Origin: Halobacteriovorax sp. HLS
GTDB taxonomy: Bacteria; Bdellovibrionota; Bacteriovoracia; Bacteriovoracales; Bacteriovoracaceae
Direction: 5' to 3'
Assembly: GCF_004006665.1 (NCBI RefSeq)
Contig: NZ_QOCL01000003.1
Location: 62,001-126,000, forward strand
Length of the DNA stretch: 64,000 nt
Position numbers and translations under genes: made by a program. The notes under the pieces were generated by a model that worked only from the letters and a program-made list of their open reading frames with translations, searched no databases and had not been told where the DNA came from. The stretch's first letter is position 1. Each line of letters opens with the position of its first letter. This document shows positions 53,811 through 62,652 of the stretch, in pieces.

Positions 53811-53866
53811 ATTGACTCACTTTGTTGTGCTAAAGAGTATGGGCTTTTTTACAATAAATCAACAAA

Positions 53867-54010
53867 TCACTTTGATGAAAAGTATAAAATGGCCCCGGCA
53901 CTACCAAGTGGAATAATTGTGAGAAATGACCAGAAGGCGATATCAAATAAACGTCCCTCAAGTGTTACTTTTTCTCTAGAAGTTGCTGTTTTTTCGATGT
54001 TTTTTTTCAT
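53867..54010 (-). CDS. Small single-span membrane protein at the end of the cco operon
   Basis: The 47-residue product starts at ATG 54010 with AGGA 6 bases upstream; a longer frame to 54088 is only the out-of-frame shadow of the TauE-like gene. It has a basic N-terminus (KKNIEKTATSREKV) and one membrane helix (about 22-44). It starts 8 bases after the TauE-like stop, so it belongs to the cbb3 operon. No family is recognised; it may be a small oxidase assembly or stability subunit. Confidence 0.6.
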   Translation of the reverse strand: MKKNIEKTATSREKVTLEGRLFDIAFWSFLTIIPLGSAGAILYFSSK

Positions 54011-54018
54011 AAGTAGTC

Positions 54019-54720
54019 CTAGTGGCAATTTGGGCCAACAGTGTAGAAAGTCCATAGTCGATAGGAGACAGTAGAGAGTCCTAAGCATATTAGTAGAAAA
54101 CCTGAAAGCTTAGGTGCGTACCTTGCTACAGGTTTAACAATTTGGTGAATAAGTGTAGGAGCAAAGACCATGGCCGGAAGAGTTCCTAACCAAAAACCAA
54201 TAACCCCAAGAAATCCAATTAAAGGGGATTGAAATGTCATAAGCGTAATTACTACAGCGTAGAGAAATCCACAAGGAAGCATAAGAGATAAGGCCCCAAC
54301 TGAATATCCTTTAAGAATATTAGAATTCTTATTTTGAGTAAATCTAGAAAAGAGTCTCTTGTAAAGTGAGTTTAGTGCTCCAGGAAGTTTTACTTCAAAC
54401 TTCTTTCCTCTCATAGACTGAAGTCCCCAAAACGAGAATAGAAGTCCAATAGAAACACCTCCAACAAGAGGTATGTATTGGCCAATGCCCGTTGTTTGAA
54501 TGAGTGAAGACGTAAGCATTGCGATCACGGCCATGATTAGATAAGCACTGAGTCTTCCTAACTGATAAGAGGAATTACTTTTGAAATCATTTCCAACACT
54601 CATTACTAATCCACCGCACATTCCAATGCAGTGGAGACTACCGGTTAGCCCAATCATAAAAGCAAACATTGGAGCAAAGACAGGAAGAGCTGACTGTATC
54701 TCAGTTAGTTGGTCCAACAA
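54019..54720 (-). CDS. TauE/SafE-like (COG2836) membrane protein of the cco cluster
   Basis: The 233-residue product has six to seven helices. GLTGSLHCIGMCGGLVMSV near 24-42 carries the H-C-x-x-M-C-G-G motif of the UreH/SafE-like COG2836 family. These proteins recur in cbb3 oxidase clusters and are thought to help copper handling or assembly. It overlaps ccoG by 20 bases, so co-expression is certain in practice. The metal-binding His/Cys/Met residues are intact. The name sulfite exporter often applied to it is not supported by context. Confidence 0.85.
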   Translation of the reverse strand: MLDQLTEIQSALPVFAPMFAFMIGLTGSLHCIGMCGGLVMSVGNDFKSNSSYQLGRLSAYLIMAVIAMLTSSLIQTTGIGQYIPLVGGVSIGLLFSFWGLQSMRGKKFEVKLPGALNSLYKRLFSRFTQNKNSNILKGYSVGALSLMLPCGFLYAVVITLMTFQSPLIGFLGVIGFWLGTLPAMVFAPTLIHQIVKPVARYAPKLSGFLLICLGLSTVSYRLWTFYTVGPNCH

Positions 54721-56104
54721 GAGTGACCTCCACTTGTTTGATAAGTTTCTTTGTCTTTGGATGTAAGACTCTCATAAATACTTTAAGGGTTCCTTTTTTT
54801 AAGTGATCTTTCTTAAATCTCATAAACACATTTGTATGAGTCATACCATCTTTCAATGGCACTGGGTTTTTAGGAGTAACAAGCTGAACATTGTCAGAAT
54901 CTGTTACTTCTAGGAAAACAGATTCAAACTCAGAGCCTCTATAGTCAAAGACAACTTTGAAATGATTATTAACTGTCTCAGTATGCTCCGTTCTAGAAAT
55001 AGTATAAGGAGTCTTACTTCCTCTAAGAAGAACAACATCAAGATCAGTGATTTTTGTCAAATTATAAATAAGTCCTGCTAGCATAGATAGGCATACGAGA
55101 AGATAGATTAAATTTCTCATATTTAAATGCTTAACCTTCTTTCCCTCTAGAGCAAGTTCTGAGTCATATCTAATTAGACCTTCTGGTTTTCCTACTCTTC
55201 TCATTATATCGTCGCAAGCATCAATGCAATTTGTACAAGCGATACATTCTAATTGAGTACCTCTTCTAATATCAATACCTGTAGGGCAGGCCTTTACACA
55301 GGCAAAACAATCAATGCAATCTGCGTGTTCATCTTTTGCTTGTCCTTTCTTTCTTCTAGGTTCACCTCGATTATAGTCATAGGCGATAATCATTGAGCTT
55401 TGATCCATCATGACTGATTGAAATCTTCCATACGGACAGGCAATGAGACAGAACTGCTCTTTGAACCAACCAAAGTCAAATAATATGATAGCTGTCGTAG
55501 TCCAGGTCGCACCAAAGAGTGTTAGATTTTTAAAAGGTGACTGTAGGGTAATATCTATTAATTCTCTTGCTCCAACAAAGTACCCTATGAAGGAGTGAGC
55601 AATGTGCATGGACGCTACTGTAAAGAGTGTCCACTTAATGATTTTCTTTATGATTTTTTCAGCACTCCAAGGGGCCTTGTCGAGCTTCATTCTTTTTCGG
55701 GCATTACCTTCAACTAAAATTTCTATCTTTTGATAAATTGCATCTATGAAAACTGTTTGTGGACATGCCCAACCACACCAGACTCTTCCCCAGATACTTG
55801 TTATAAAACCAATGGAAAAAACGAAACCTAAGAATACAAAAATTAAAATAGGTGCGTTATGACTATAGAAAGTCATACCAAAGAAAGTAAATTCCCTTTT
55901 AACGATGTCTAGAAGAATCGCCTGTTTTCCGCCTATATTTACCCAAGGTAAAATTAGATATAAAGCGATAAGAAAGTAGTAAACTAAGTTCCTACGATTT
56001 CTCCATTTTCCTTTTACATCTTCAGGATAGAGATAGACTCTATGCCCCTGAGCATCAGTTGTAGCAAGTCTTTCTTCATGTAAATCAAATGGATTGTCTG
56101 ACAT
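54701..56104 (-). CDS. ccoG: cbb3 oxidase accessory protein CcoG (FixG/RdxA)
   Basis: The 467-residue product has about five membrane helices and two ferredoxin-type 4Fe-4S clusters in CIDCFACVKACPTGIDIRRG and CIACTNCIDACD (about 260-300). WGRVWCGWACPQTVF near 107-121 is also conserved. A C-terminal Ig-like periplasmic domain ends it. CcoG is a Cu(II) reductase feeding copper to the cbb3 oxidase. It follows ccoP after a 51-base gap containing a strong hairpin. No ccoH/FixH gene separates it from the TauE-like gene. Confidence 0.93.
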   Translation of the reverse strand: MSDNPFDLHEERLATTDAQGHRVYLYPEDVKGKWRNRRNLVYYFLIALYLILPWVNIGGKQAILLDIVKREFTFFGMTFYSHNAPILIFVFLGFVFSIGFITSIWGRVWCGWACPQTVFIDAIYQKIEILVEGNARKRMKLDKAPWSAEKIIKKIIKWTLFTVASMHIAHSFIGYFVGARELIDITLQSPFKNLTLFGATWTTTAIILFDFGWFKEQFCLIACPYGRFQSVMMDQSSMIIAYDYNRGEPRRKKGQAKDEHADCIDCFACVKACPTGIDIRRGTQLECIACTNCIDACDDIMRRVGKPEGLIRYDSELALEGKKVKHLNMRNLIYLLVCLSMLAGLIYNLTKITDLDVVLLRGSKTPYTISRTEHTETVNNHFKVVFDYRGSEFESVFLEVTDSDNVQLVTPKNPVPLKDGMTHTNVFMRFKKDHLKKGTLKVFMRVLHPKTKKLIKQVEVTLVGPTN

Positions 56105-56120
56105 CTTCTATCCTTAAAAT

Positions 56121-56146
56121 AGCGAAGAGGACAATACCTCTTCGCT
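56121..56146 (-). terminator. 10-bp perfect hairpin between ccoP and ccoG
   Basis: AGCGAAGAGG, a 6-base loop and CCTCTTCGCT form a perfect 10-bp stem in the 51-base gap. On the minus strand it is followed by ATTTTAAGGATAG, the ccoG ribosome site. It is either a leaky terminator lowering accessory gene expression below that of the oxidase, or a 3'-end stabiliser for the ccoNOQP message. Confidence 0.6.
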
Positions 56147-56155
56147 TATAAAAAA

Positions 56156-56752
56156 TTACTCTATTTTTTCACCTTGTGGCTCTTTTGGCTCAGCAGGAGT
56201 AGTTCCTTTGAATGCCATAACCTGAGTGATCGCCGCATAGATTTCTTCTTTGCTAAGAACTTCTCCCCATGCTGGCATACCATTATCTTCTACTCCATCT
56301 CTTACTACTTTAAAGATCGCTTGTGGAGTTCTTTCAGTAATGTTCAACCAGTAGTTATCTGTTAAGTTTGGACCAATATCACCACCACCATCAGCAGCGT
56401 GACAGCTTAGGCAATTTTCTTCCCATACTGTTGCCGCTAATGCTTTGGCGTCATTATTTTCAACCCAAGTATTGTAGTGCTCAATATCAAATTTGCTAAG
56501 ATCATTGGCCGCAACTGCCTTGAGCTCATTAATTTTAACCATATCTTTTTCAAGGGCCTCGGCCAAGCTTGGTCCACCTGCCATGTGATAATACATGAAG
56601 TATGGAATTGAGAAAACGATAGATGCTGCCCACATCCACACCCACCAAGAAGGTAGTGGGTGATTTAGCTCTTGAATACCATCATAGTCATGATCTAAGA
56701 GAAGGTCTTTCTCATCATCTAGAACGTGTAGTTTTTCATTGTTATCGCTCAC
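56156..56752 (-). CDS. ccoP: cbb3 oxidase subunit III, CcoP, monoheme form
   Basis: The 198-residue product has an N-terminal CcoP domain with a membrane helix (SWWVWMWAASIVFSIPYFMYY, about 35-55). One cytochrome c domain follows, with the heme site CLSCH and axial Met in GMPAWG. Canonical CcoP has two CxxCH motifs and about 290 residues; the second heme domain is absent here. The start is a GTG at 56752, overlapping the end of ccoQ by 11 bases. It passes electrons to CcoO. Confidence 0.92.
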   Translation of the reverse strand: MSDNNEKLHVLDDEKDLLLDHDYDGIQELNHPLPSWWVWMWAASIVFSIPYFMYYHMAGGPSLAEALEKDMVKINELKAVAANDLSKFDIEHYNTWVENNDAKALAATVWEENCLSCHAADGGGDIGPNLTDNYWLNITERTPQAIFKVVRDGVEDNGMPAWGEVLSKEEIYAAITQVMAFKGTTPAEPKEPQGEKIE

Positions 56753-56918
56753 TTCTTACCCCCTCCTCAAGAGGCAGATTTTCTGCCTTTGCGTAATATG
56801 GATCTGACCCTCTTCTATTTATCCAAACTAACATTGAAACAAAGAGAGTAATAAAAATTAATACACCAAGTGTTGGTAACCAAGGGTGATTGAAATTCAT
56901 TAATACTTGCTTAATCAT
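56742..56918 (-). CDS. ccoQ: cbb3 oxidase small subunit CcoQ
   Basis: The 58-residue product [20 protein letters not shown] carries one membrane helix with [20 protein letters not shown] after it. The W-x-x-x-(R/K)-x-x-x-D-P-Y-Y pattern is typical of CcoQ/FixQ. ATG 56918 overlaps the ccoNO stop (ATGA) and the gene end overlaps ccoP by 11 bases. It stabilises the oxidase. It is too short for most length cut-offs, and position and motif make it secure. Confidence 0.88.
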   Translation of the reverse strand: MIKQVLMNFNHPWLPTLGVLIFITLFVSMLVWINRRGSDPYYAKAENLPLEEGVRSER

Positions 56919-59059
56919 TTCTTACCTTCCTTTTTCTTCGCATCACTTCTTGCACCATCAACACCTAATCTTTGTAGGTAAGCAATTAGAGCGATGATTT
57001 CTTTGTCTTGCATTTTCATTTCAACACCGTCTTTGTTAAGAGCTTTAGTGATTTCAAATGCTTGTTTTTGAGCAGAAGTAACGGCCATTTTAATATCTTC
57101 ATCAGTATAAGGAACTCCTAGTGCTTTCATCACTTTAAGTTTCTTAGGAAGAGATTTCATGTTCCACTTCTTTTTAAATAGCCACTTATACTCTGGCATA
57201 ATCGACTTAGGAGTAACTTCTCTTGGGTCCCACATATGTCTGTAGTGCCACATATGATTGTATTTACCACCAACTCTTGCGATGTCTGGACCAATTCTTC
57301 TAGAACCCCATTGGAATGGTCTATCGTAGACAGACTCACTGGCCCTTGAAGGAGCTCCATATCTTAGAGTTTCATCTGCCATTGGACGAATCTGTTGAGA
57401 GTGACAAGTGTAACAACCTTCTTTAATGAAGATATCTCTACCTTCTAACTCTAGTGGAGAGTATGGCTTGATTTCAGGATCTTTCTCAATAAAAGTATTA
57501 CTCAGTAGTGATGGAGTGATCTCAACTATACCACCAATTAAAATCGCAATAGTTGTAAGAATAGTAAATAGAGTAGGTAGTCCTTCTAATTTTCTATGAC
57601 CTGTTTCGTGTGCATCTGAAGAATGATCAATTGCAGGAGCTAGGAACTCTACGTCATCCTGTGCTTTTGCATTTTTGATAGTCATCCAAAGGTTGTACAT
57701 CATTAGAACAAAACCACCTAGGACTAGAACACCACCAAATGCACGTACCCAGTACATTGGAACAATTCTAACAACAGTTTCAATAAAGTTAGGATAAACT
57801 AGCTTACCTGAAGCATCGATATCTCTCCACATTAGTCCTTGAGTAATACCTGCTGTCCACATAGACATCATGTATAGTACTAGACCAATTGTTGCCGCCC
57901 AAAATTGAGCATTTGCAAGCTTCACAGAGTGAAGAGTAGTGTTGTAAATTTTAGGAACTAGGAAGTATAGTATCCCAGCGATCATCATATAGTTCCACCC
58001 AATTGTTCCTGAGTGTACATGTCCAACAACCCAGTCAGTATAGTGCCCAAGAGCATTAACTGATTTAATGGCCATTAGTGGACCTTCAAAAGTTGCCATC
58101 CCGTAAAATGTAACTGAAGTTGCAAGGAATTTTAAAACTGGATCTGTTCTTACTTTATCCCAAGAACCTCTAAGAGTAAGTAGACCGTTAATCATTCCCC
58201 CCCAACTAGGCATCCAAAGCATTACAGAAAAGAGCATCCCTGTCGTCTGAACCCAATCAGGAACTGAAGTGTAAAGAAGGTGGTGAGGTCCGGCCCAAAT
58301 ATAAAGAAATACTAGTGACCAAAAGTGGATAATAGAAAGTCTATAAGAGTAAACTGGTCTATTCGCAGCTTTTGGAATGAAGTAGTACATAATTCCTAAA
58401 AATGGTGTTGTTAAGAAGAATGCAACAGCATTGTGTCCATACCACCACTGTACTAGTGCATCTTGAATACCAGCGTAAACTGGATAAGACTTCATAAGAT
58501 CAACTGGCAATGAAATTGAGTTAACTATGTGAAGAACTGCAACAGTTACTATCGTCGCAATATAGAACCAAAGTGAAACATAGATATGCTTCTCTCTTCT
58601 TTTTGCAAGAGTTCCAAAGAAGTTGATCGCAAAAACAACCCATACTACTGCAATAGAAATATCAATTGGCCATTCAAGCTCAGCATATTCCTTACCAGTA
58701 GTTATTCCTAGTGGTAGAGTGATTGCTGCCGCAACAATAATTAATTGCCAACCCCAAAAATGAATTCTTCCTAGGATATCGTTGAATAAACGAGCTTTAG
58801 TAAGCCTTTGAGTAGAGTAGTAAATACCAGCAAACATTGCATTTCCTACGAAGGCAAAAATAGCTGCGTTCGTGTGTAATGGCCTTAGTCTACCAAATGT
58901 TGTCCATTCTAATCCAAGATTTACTTTCCAACTTGCTAATTGAAAGGCCACTGTAACACCTAATAGAAGTGCTACAAAACCCCAAATAACGGTCGCGAAA
59001 ATAAACATCTTAGATAGAGCGTCGTCATACTTAAAACGCTCTAAGTGAGAGTCATTCAT
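56915..59059 (-). CDS. ccoN: cbb3 oxidase fused subunit I/II, CcoNO
   Basis: The 714-residue product joins CcoN (about 1-480; 12 or more helices, six conserved His such as [37 protein letters not shown] and [20 protein letters not shown]) to a membrane-anchored CcoO (from about 500) with one heme c at [11 protein letters not shown] and axial Met in SIMPEY. CcoN reduces O2 at heme b3-CuB. ATG 59059 is chosen from AAAGGAAAG 4 bases upstream; an in-frame ATG 30 bases further upstream lacks one. Fusion of N and O is the exception in proteobacteria and common in Bacteroidetes. It overlaps ccoS by 8 bases. Confidence 0.93.
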   Translation of the reverse strand: MNDSHLERFKYDDALSKMFIFATVIWGFVALLLGVTVAFQLASWKVNLGLEWTTFGRLRPLHTNAAIFAFVGNAMFAGIYYSTQRLTKARLFNDILGRIHFWGWQLIIVAAAITLPLGITTGKEYAELEWPIDISIAVVWVVFAINFFGTLAKRREKHIYVSLWFYIATIVTVAVLHIVNSISLPVDLMKSYPVYAGIQDALVQWWYGHNAVAFFLTTPFLGIMYYFIPKAANRPVYSYRLSIIHFWSLVFLYIWAGPHHLLYTSVPDWVQTTGMLFSVMLWMPSWGGMINGLLTLRGSWDKVRTDPVLKFLATSVTFYGMATFEGPLMAIKSVNALGHYTDWVVGHVHSGTIGWNYMMIAGILYFLVPKIYNTTLHSVKLANAQFWAATIGLVLYMMSMWTAGITQGLMWRDIDASGKLVYPNFIETVVRIVPMYWVRAFGGVLVLGGFVLMMYNLWMTIKNAKAQDDVEFLAPAIDHSSDAHETGHRKLEGLPTLFTILTTIAILIGGIVEITPSLLSNTFIEKDPEIKPYSPLELEGRDIFIKEGCYTCHSQQIRPMADETLRYGAPSRASESVYDRPFQWGSRRIGPDIARVGGKYNHMWHYRHMWDPREVTPKSIMPEYKWLFKKKWNMKSLPKKLKVMKALGVPYTDEDIKMAVTSAQKQAFEITKALNKDGVEMKMQDKEIIALIAYLQRLGVDGARSDAKKKEGKK

Positions 59060-59258
59060 GTTTCTTTCCTTTTTCGTTAAGAAGATCACCTAAGTTCTCT
59101 TCGGTTTTAATATTAGTATTATCATCATCAAATAAAATTCTTGTTGCTGGAGTGTCGAGATCATCAAATTGTCCCTTTGATGTTGCCCAAATAAATGAAA
59201 CAACAAAGAAGACTCCTAAAATAAGGGCCAATGGGATTAGTAGATATATGATATTCAT
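59052..59258 (-). CDS. ccoS: cbb3 oxidase assembly protein CcoS
   Basis: The 68-residue product has one membrane helix and then [23 protein letters not shown], the signature of CcoS (FixS), which is required for cofactor insertion into CcoN. It overlaps ccoI by 4 bases (ATGA) and ccoNO by 8 bases. Charged tail longer than usual. The family assignment is firm. Confidence 0.93.
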   Translation of the reverse strand: MNIIYLLIPLALILGVFFVVSFIWATSKGQFDDLDTPATRILFDDDNTNIKTEENLGDLLNEKGKKHE

Positions 59259-61639
59259 TTTTTTAACTCCCTTAGATTATATAGAGTGGCAAGAACCACA
59301 CTTAGAGAGCTAATTGGCATAAGTATCGCTGCAAATAAAGGAGTTACTATTCCCATTAAAGAAAGAGTTACACCAAGTACGTTATACGCCAAAGAGATGA
59401 ACAAATTAATCTTTATTGAAGAATATGTTCTCTTTGCCAATGAGAAAAGCTCTATTAGGCCGAGCATTGGATTTTTAGTGAGATAGATATCACTTGCTCT
59501 AAGGCTTATATCCATTGCTCCTCGTAGAGAGATTGAAACATGTGCTTCTCTCATCGCAATAGCGTCATTAGCACCGTCGCCAACCATGACAGTACCTTTT
59601 TTAGATTTAACTATTTCAGACTTTTGTTCAGGACTTAGGTCTCCAAGAGCACTACTTCGTGGCAGATTTATTTCCGCTGCAATATTACTTACGCACGAAA
59701 GATTATCTCCGGAGAGTATAGTTGGGGTTACTTTATTATTCTTGAGAAACTTAATAAGCCTAGGAGCATCTTCTCTTAGTTCATCTTTTAAAGTGAATAC
59801 ATAGCAGAGCTCATCATTTTCAAAAAAGTTTACAGTAGAGTTTGTTGAACTATTTGTTAAATCCTTTTCGATTCTATATTTATGTTCATTTATAGAAGCA
59901 GTGATACCTTTTCCTGCTATTTCAATGAGGTCTGAAACTACTAATTCAGTATTTGTTCTTGACCAGTTTACAAGTGACTGGGCTATCGGATGAGCAGAGT
60001 GCTTCTCTATTGAGTAAACCAATTCATTGATATTCTTAATCTCTTTTAGAACTTTAACATTTACAACATCAAAATTTCCTTTAGTTAATGTTCCGGTCTT
60101 GTCTAAGAATACTTCTTTTGCACGGGCCAGCTCTTCTAAAGATTTTTCAGACTTAATAATAATGCCGCCTCGTTTTGCACTATTCATGGCCTTAGCTAGC
60201 GCAAGAGGTGAAGCTAGGCCTAGAGCACAAGGACATGAAATGATAATAAGTGCTAATGTTCTCTCAATTGCGATATGAAGATTGAAGTATGATAAGAAAT
60301 ATAAGAATGAAACGATTGAAAGCGAGAATACTCCTGCAACAAACCATTTACTAAGCTTACTTGTAAGAGAGTGAAGGTCTAGGTTTTCACCTGCAGTCGA
60401 CTCTACTTTCTCAATAATTTTTCCTAGGGTACTTTGAGCGAATTCTTTTTTGACTTGTATGACTAAGTCATCACTTATATTCAAAGCGCCAGCATAAACA
60501 AGTTGACCTTGATTGACTTCAGCTGGTCTACTTTCTCCATTGATGAGGGAGTTATTTATAAAGCTTGATCCTTCTAAAATAATAGAGTCACAAGGAATGC
60601 TTTGAGATTTCTTTATTAATAAAATATCATTTGTAACGATATAATCACTATGAACACTTTCATATTTATTCGTTTTTGAGTTTAGACGAAGGACAGGTCC
60701 TTGGTTAAAAAGTGACTTAAGCCCTCGTGTGTTAAGTCCACTTTGTAGAATTTTGTGAACAACAAATCTAGAGGATAAAAGTAGAAAGACTAGGATGGCT
60801 ATAGAGTCAAAATAGAAGTGATTACTTCCCACTGCAAGATTGTACAGTCCAGAAAATGTTCCAATAATAATTGCCGTGGATATAGGAATATCAATATTTA
60901 CAGACTTTGATTTAAGAGCTGAGATTGAGCTCTTGTAAAATGGAATAGCGCTAAAAAGTAGTATTGGTAAAGATAGAAAGAAACTCACCCAACCAAACAA
61001 ACCGCTAAAAATTTCTCCGGCCCCTGCGTAGATGGCAACTGAGTAGAGCATAATATTTGCACTACAAGCGGCTGCAACGCCAATTTGAATTAGCTTTAGA
61101 CGGTCTTCTTTATTTTGAAGTTTCGTAATTTCATCACTAGATTTAACTGGGTGTGGGCGATAACCCATCTTTACAAATTCTTGAGCAATTTCTGCTAGAT
61201 CAGCACCGGGCTCAACGACAAGATCAACTGTGGATAAACCTAATTGTACTCTCGAAGAGAGAATTCCGTTTATAAATGTTGGTGTTTTCTCAAGTAGCCA
61301 AACACATGCGATACAGTGAATTCCTTCTAAATAGAACTTTGCTTCAAGACCCTGAGGTGTAGCTTTTAAAAACTCTGACTGAAATTTTTCTTCGTTGAGA
61401 TAATTAAAGTCTATACTTTGAGTGTTTGGAACTGGAGATGCTGTATTATCTCCAGATTGTTCTCTAAGCTTGTAATAGGTGAGGAGGTTCTTTTCCTTTA
61501 GGGCCTGATATACAGTTTGACAACCGTAACAGCAAAAGAGCACATCACCGTCATGAATAGGGTTATTAGTAACTTCATTGCAGTGGGTACACTTTGAGCT
61601 AAGCTTGCTAGAAATGTCTTTAATAGACTCTTTAGGCAT
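59255..61639 (-). CDS. ccoI: Copper-transporting P-type ATPase CcoI (FixI)
   Basis: The 794-residue product has an N-terminal Cys-rich element (CTHC, CCYGC, about 17-40), an HMA-like domain with GIHCIAC (106-112), the transport CPC motif (469-471), the phosphorylated DKTGT (513-517) and GDGANDAIAM. The TGE block reads NGES. CcoI delivers copper to the cbb3 oxidase and is a P1B-4-like exporter in this role. It is placed ahead of ccoS, the order of many Bacteroidetes clusters. It overlaps the uspA gene by 1 base. Confidence 0.93.
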   Translation of the reverse strand: MPKESIKDISSKLSSKCTHCNEVTNNPIHDGDVLFCCYGCQTVYQALKEKNLLTYYKLREQSGDNTASPVPNTQSIDFNYLNEEKFQSEFLKATPQGLEAKFYLEGIHCIACVWLLEKTPTFINGILSSRVQLGLSTVDLVVEPGADLAEIAQEFVKMGYRPHPVKSSDEITKLQNKEDRLKLIQIGVAAACSANIMLYSVAIYAGAGEIFSGLFGWVSFFLSLPILLFSAIPFYKSSISALKSKSVNIDIPISTAIIIGTFSGLYNLAVGSNHFYFDSIAILVFLLLSSRFVVHKILQSGLNTRGLKSLFNQGPVLRLNSKTNKYESVHSDYIVTNDILLIKKSQSIPCDSIILEGSSFINNSLINGESRPAEVNQGQLVYAGALNISDDLVIQVKKEFAQSTLGKIIEKVESTAGENLDLHSLTSKLSKWFVAGVFSLSIVSFLYFLSYFNLHIAIERTLALIIISCPCALGLASPLALAKAMNSAKRGGIIIKSEKSLEELARAKEVFLDKTGTLTKGNFDVVNVKVLKEIKNINELVYSIEKHSAHPIAQSLVNWSRTNTELVVSDLIEIAGKGITASINEHKYRIEKDLTNSSTNSTVNFFENDELCYVFTLKDELREDAPRLIKFLKNNKVTPTILSGDNLSCVSNIAAEINLPRSSALGDLSPEQKSEIVKSKKGTVMVGDGANDAIAMREAHVSISLRGAMDISLRASDIYLTKNPMLGLIELFSLAKRTYSSIKINLFISLAYNVLGVTLSLMGIVTPLFAAILMPISSLSVVLATLYNLRELKK

Positions 61640-62088
61640 TAGCTTCTCGGTGGTCTTAGTACATGAATATCACATGCCGAATATTTAACTAAGTGGTCTG
61701 TAAAAGAACTTGAAAATAGTCCTTCGATTCCATGTTTTTGTTTTGAAGCAACAATGACTAGATCAGCGTCGACTTCAGTTAGGTAGTCACTAATTTTTTG
61801 TTTTGGACTATAAGCAAAGTAGTTCTCTATTTGTGAGTTCTTTAGTTCATCGGCAGTGCAAACTTCTTTTGCGACACCTGAGAGAATTTCTTTTGTTGCT
61901 TTTTCTATCTCTGGATATTTATCTTCCGAAGGAAAAATATAAGGAGAAAAGTCAGACGTATAGACATGAATCTCGAAAATATGTACGAAGTGAAGCTTCG
62001 CATTTTCTAGTAAAGGATTCCCTTTTAGAGTTTTAATAAGCTCAATATTCTCATCTTCGAGCGAGCAGCAAATTACGACGTTTTTCAT
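61639..62088 (-). CDS. Universal stress protein, UspA family
   Basis: The 149-residue single Usp domain begins VVICCSLEDENIELIKTL and ends with GIEGLFSSSFTDHLVKYSACDIHVLRPPRS, where the G-x-x-G-x-x-S/T ATP motif is weak (GIEGLFSSS). Usp proteins bind ATP or remain nucleotide-free and accumulate in stress or anoxia. Here it is the first gene of the cbb3 operon. Oxygen-controlled Usp genes commonly accompany FNR regulation, which the promoter supports. Confidence 0.88.
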   Translation of the reverse strand: MKNVVICCSLEDENIELIKTLKGNPLLENAKLHFVHIFEIHVYTSDFSPYIFPSEDKYPEIEKATKEILSGVAKEVCTADELKNSQIENYFAYSPKQKISDYLTEVDADLVIVASKQKHGIEGLFSSSFTDHLVKYSACDIHVLRPPRS

Positions 62089-62117
62089 GCTAGAATTCCT
62101 TTTATAATAATGAAATT

Positions 62118-62159
62118 ATAATAACTTTTTTGTTTTCAATAAAACCTGATATAGGTCAT
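62118..62159 (-). promoter_or_regulatory. FNR-like box and -10 element driving the uspA-cco operon
   Basis: On the minus strand ATGACCTATATCAG (62159-62146) matches the FNR consensus TTGAT-N4-ATCAA at 7 of 10 positions. TATTAT at 62123-62118 would place transcription start at 62111, exactly 41.5 bases from the box centre, the class II FNR/CRP spacing. An FNR-type regulator is encoded 1.2 kb away. A perfect TATAAT overlaps 3 bases further on. Confidence 0.55.
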
Positions 62160-62222
62160 GATTTTACCTAAAATTGGTAAGATAATGCTAGTTAATTAAT
62201 TAATTTTATTGAAATATTGAGT

Positions 62223-62594
62223 TTATACCGCAATGAGACTACTAAAGAATTCTTGTAATTCATCATCTTGTTCTTTGTGATTGAGAATTTCTAGTATTGT
62301 ACTGCGATCTAAGAAGCAAACTTCAGTATTAGGAAGAATTTCAGCGTCCATATCTACTGCTTCATTATTCATTAATTCTTTAAACCCAAGTAGAGTCCCC
62401 GGGTCAAGTATTCCTTTTATTTTATTATTCTTGGTAAGGTGAATATATCCGTTTAGAAGTAAGTAAGCGACAATTGGGGTCTGCCCTTCATAGAAAAGCT
62501 TTGATTGGGTTGAGTAGCAGTGTGGGCTACTAATTTTCTTAATCTTAGTTATGAGTTCTTTTGAAATTTTAAGGTAATCATCTTTAGTATTCAT
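62223..62594 (-). CDS. Stand-alone cyclic-nucleotide-binding-type domain
   Basis: The 123-residue product is a single CRP/FNR-type beta-roll domain (about 20-110: FYEGQTPIVAYLLLNGYIHL, LDPGTLLGFKELM, TEVCFLDRSTILEIL) with no helix-turn-helix and no DNA-binding tail. The R/S phosphate-binding cassette of cAMP-dependent members is absent. It may sense another ligand or dimerise with the neighbouring regulator. A perfect 11-bp inverted repeat includes its start codon. It lies 58 bases after the FNR-type gene on the same strand. Confidence 0.78.
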   Translation of the reverse strand: MNTKDDYLKISKELITKIKKISSPHCYSTQSKLFYEGQTPIVAYLLLNGYIHLTKNNKIKGILDPGTLLGFKELMNNEAVDMDAEILPNTEVCFLDRSTILEILNHKEQDDELQEFFSSLIAV

Positions 62595-62624
62595 GCAGAA
62601 ATCTTAAAATAAAATTTCTGCATG
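62592..62624 (-). promoter_or_regulatory. 11-bp perfect inverted repeat containing a start codon
   Basis: CATGCAGAAAT (62592-62602) and ATTTCTGCATG (62614-62624) flank an 11-base AT-rich interior. In the minus-strand transcript the ATG of the stand-alone beta-roll gene lies in the 3' arm, and no good Shine-Dalgarno is free. A hairpin would block initiation. It could instead be an operator or a terminator without U-tract for the upstream regulator gene. Confidence 0.55.
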
Positions 62625-62652
62625 TAATATGTTTTAGATCATGTTTTTGTAA

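Noticed and set aside
54019-54720. Sulfite exporter
   Set aside because: The name is inherited from family labels; the cbb3 context and the HCxxMCGG motif point to metal handling or assembly.
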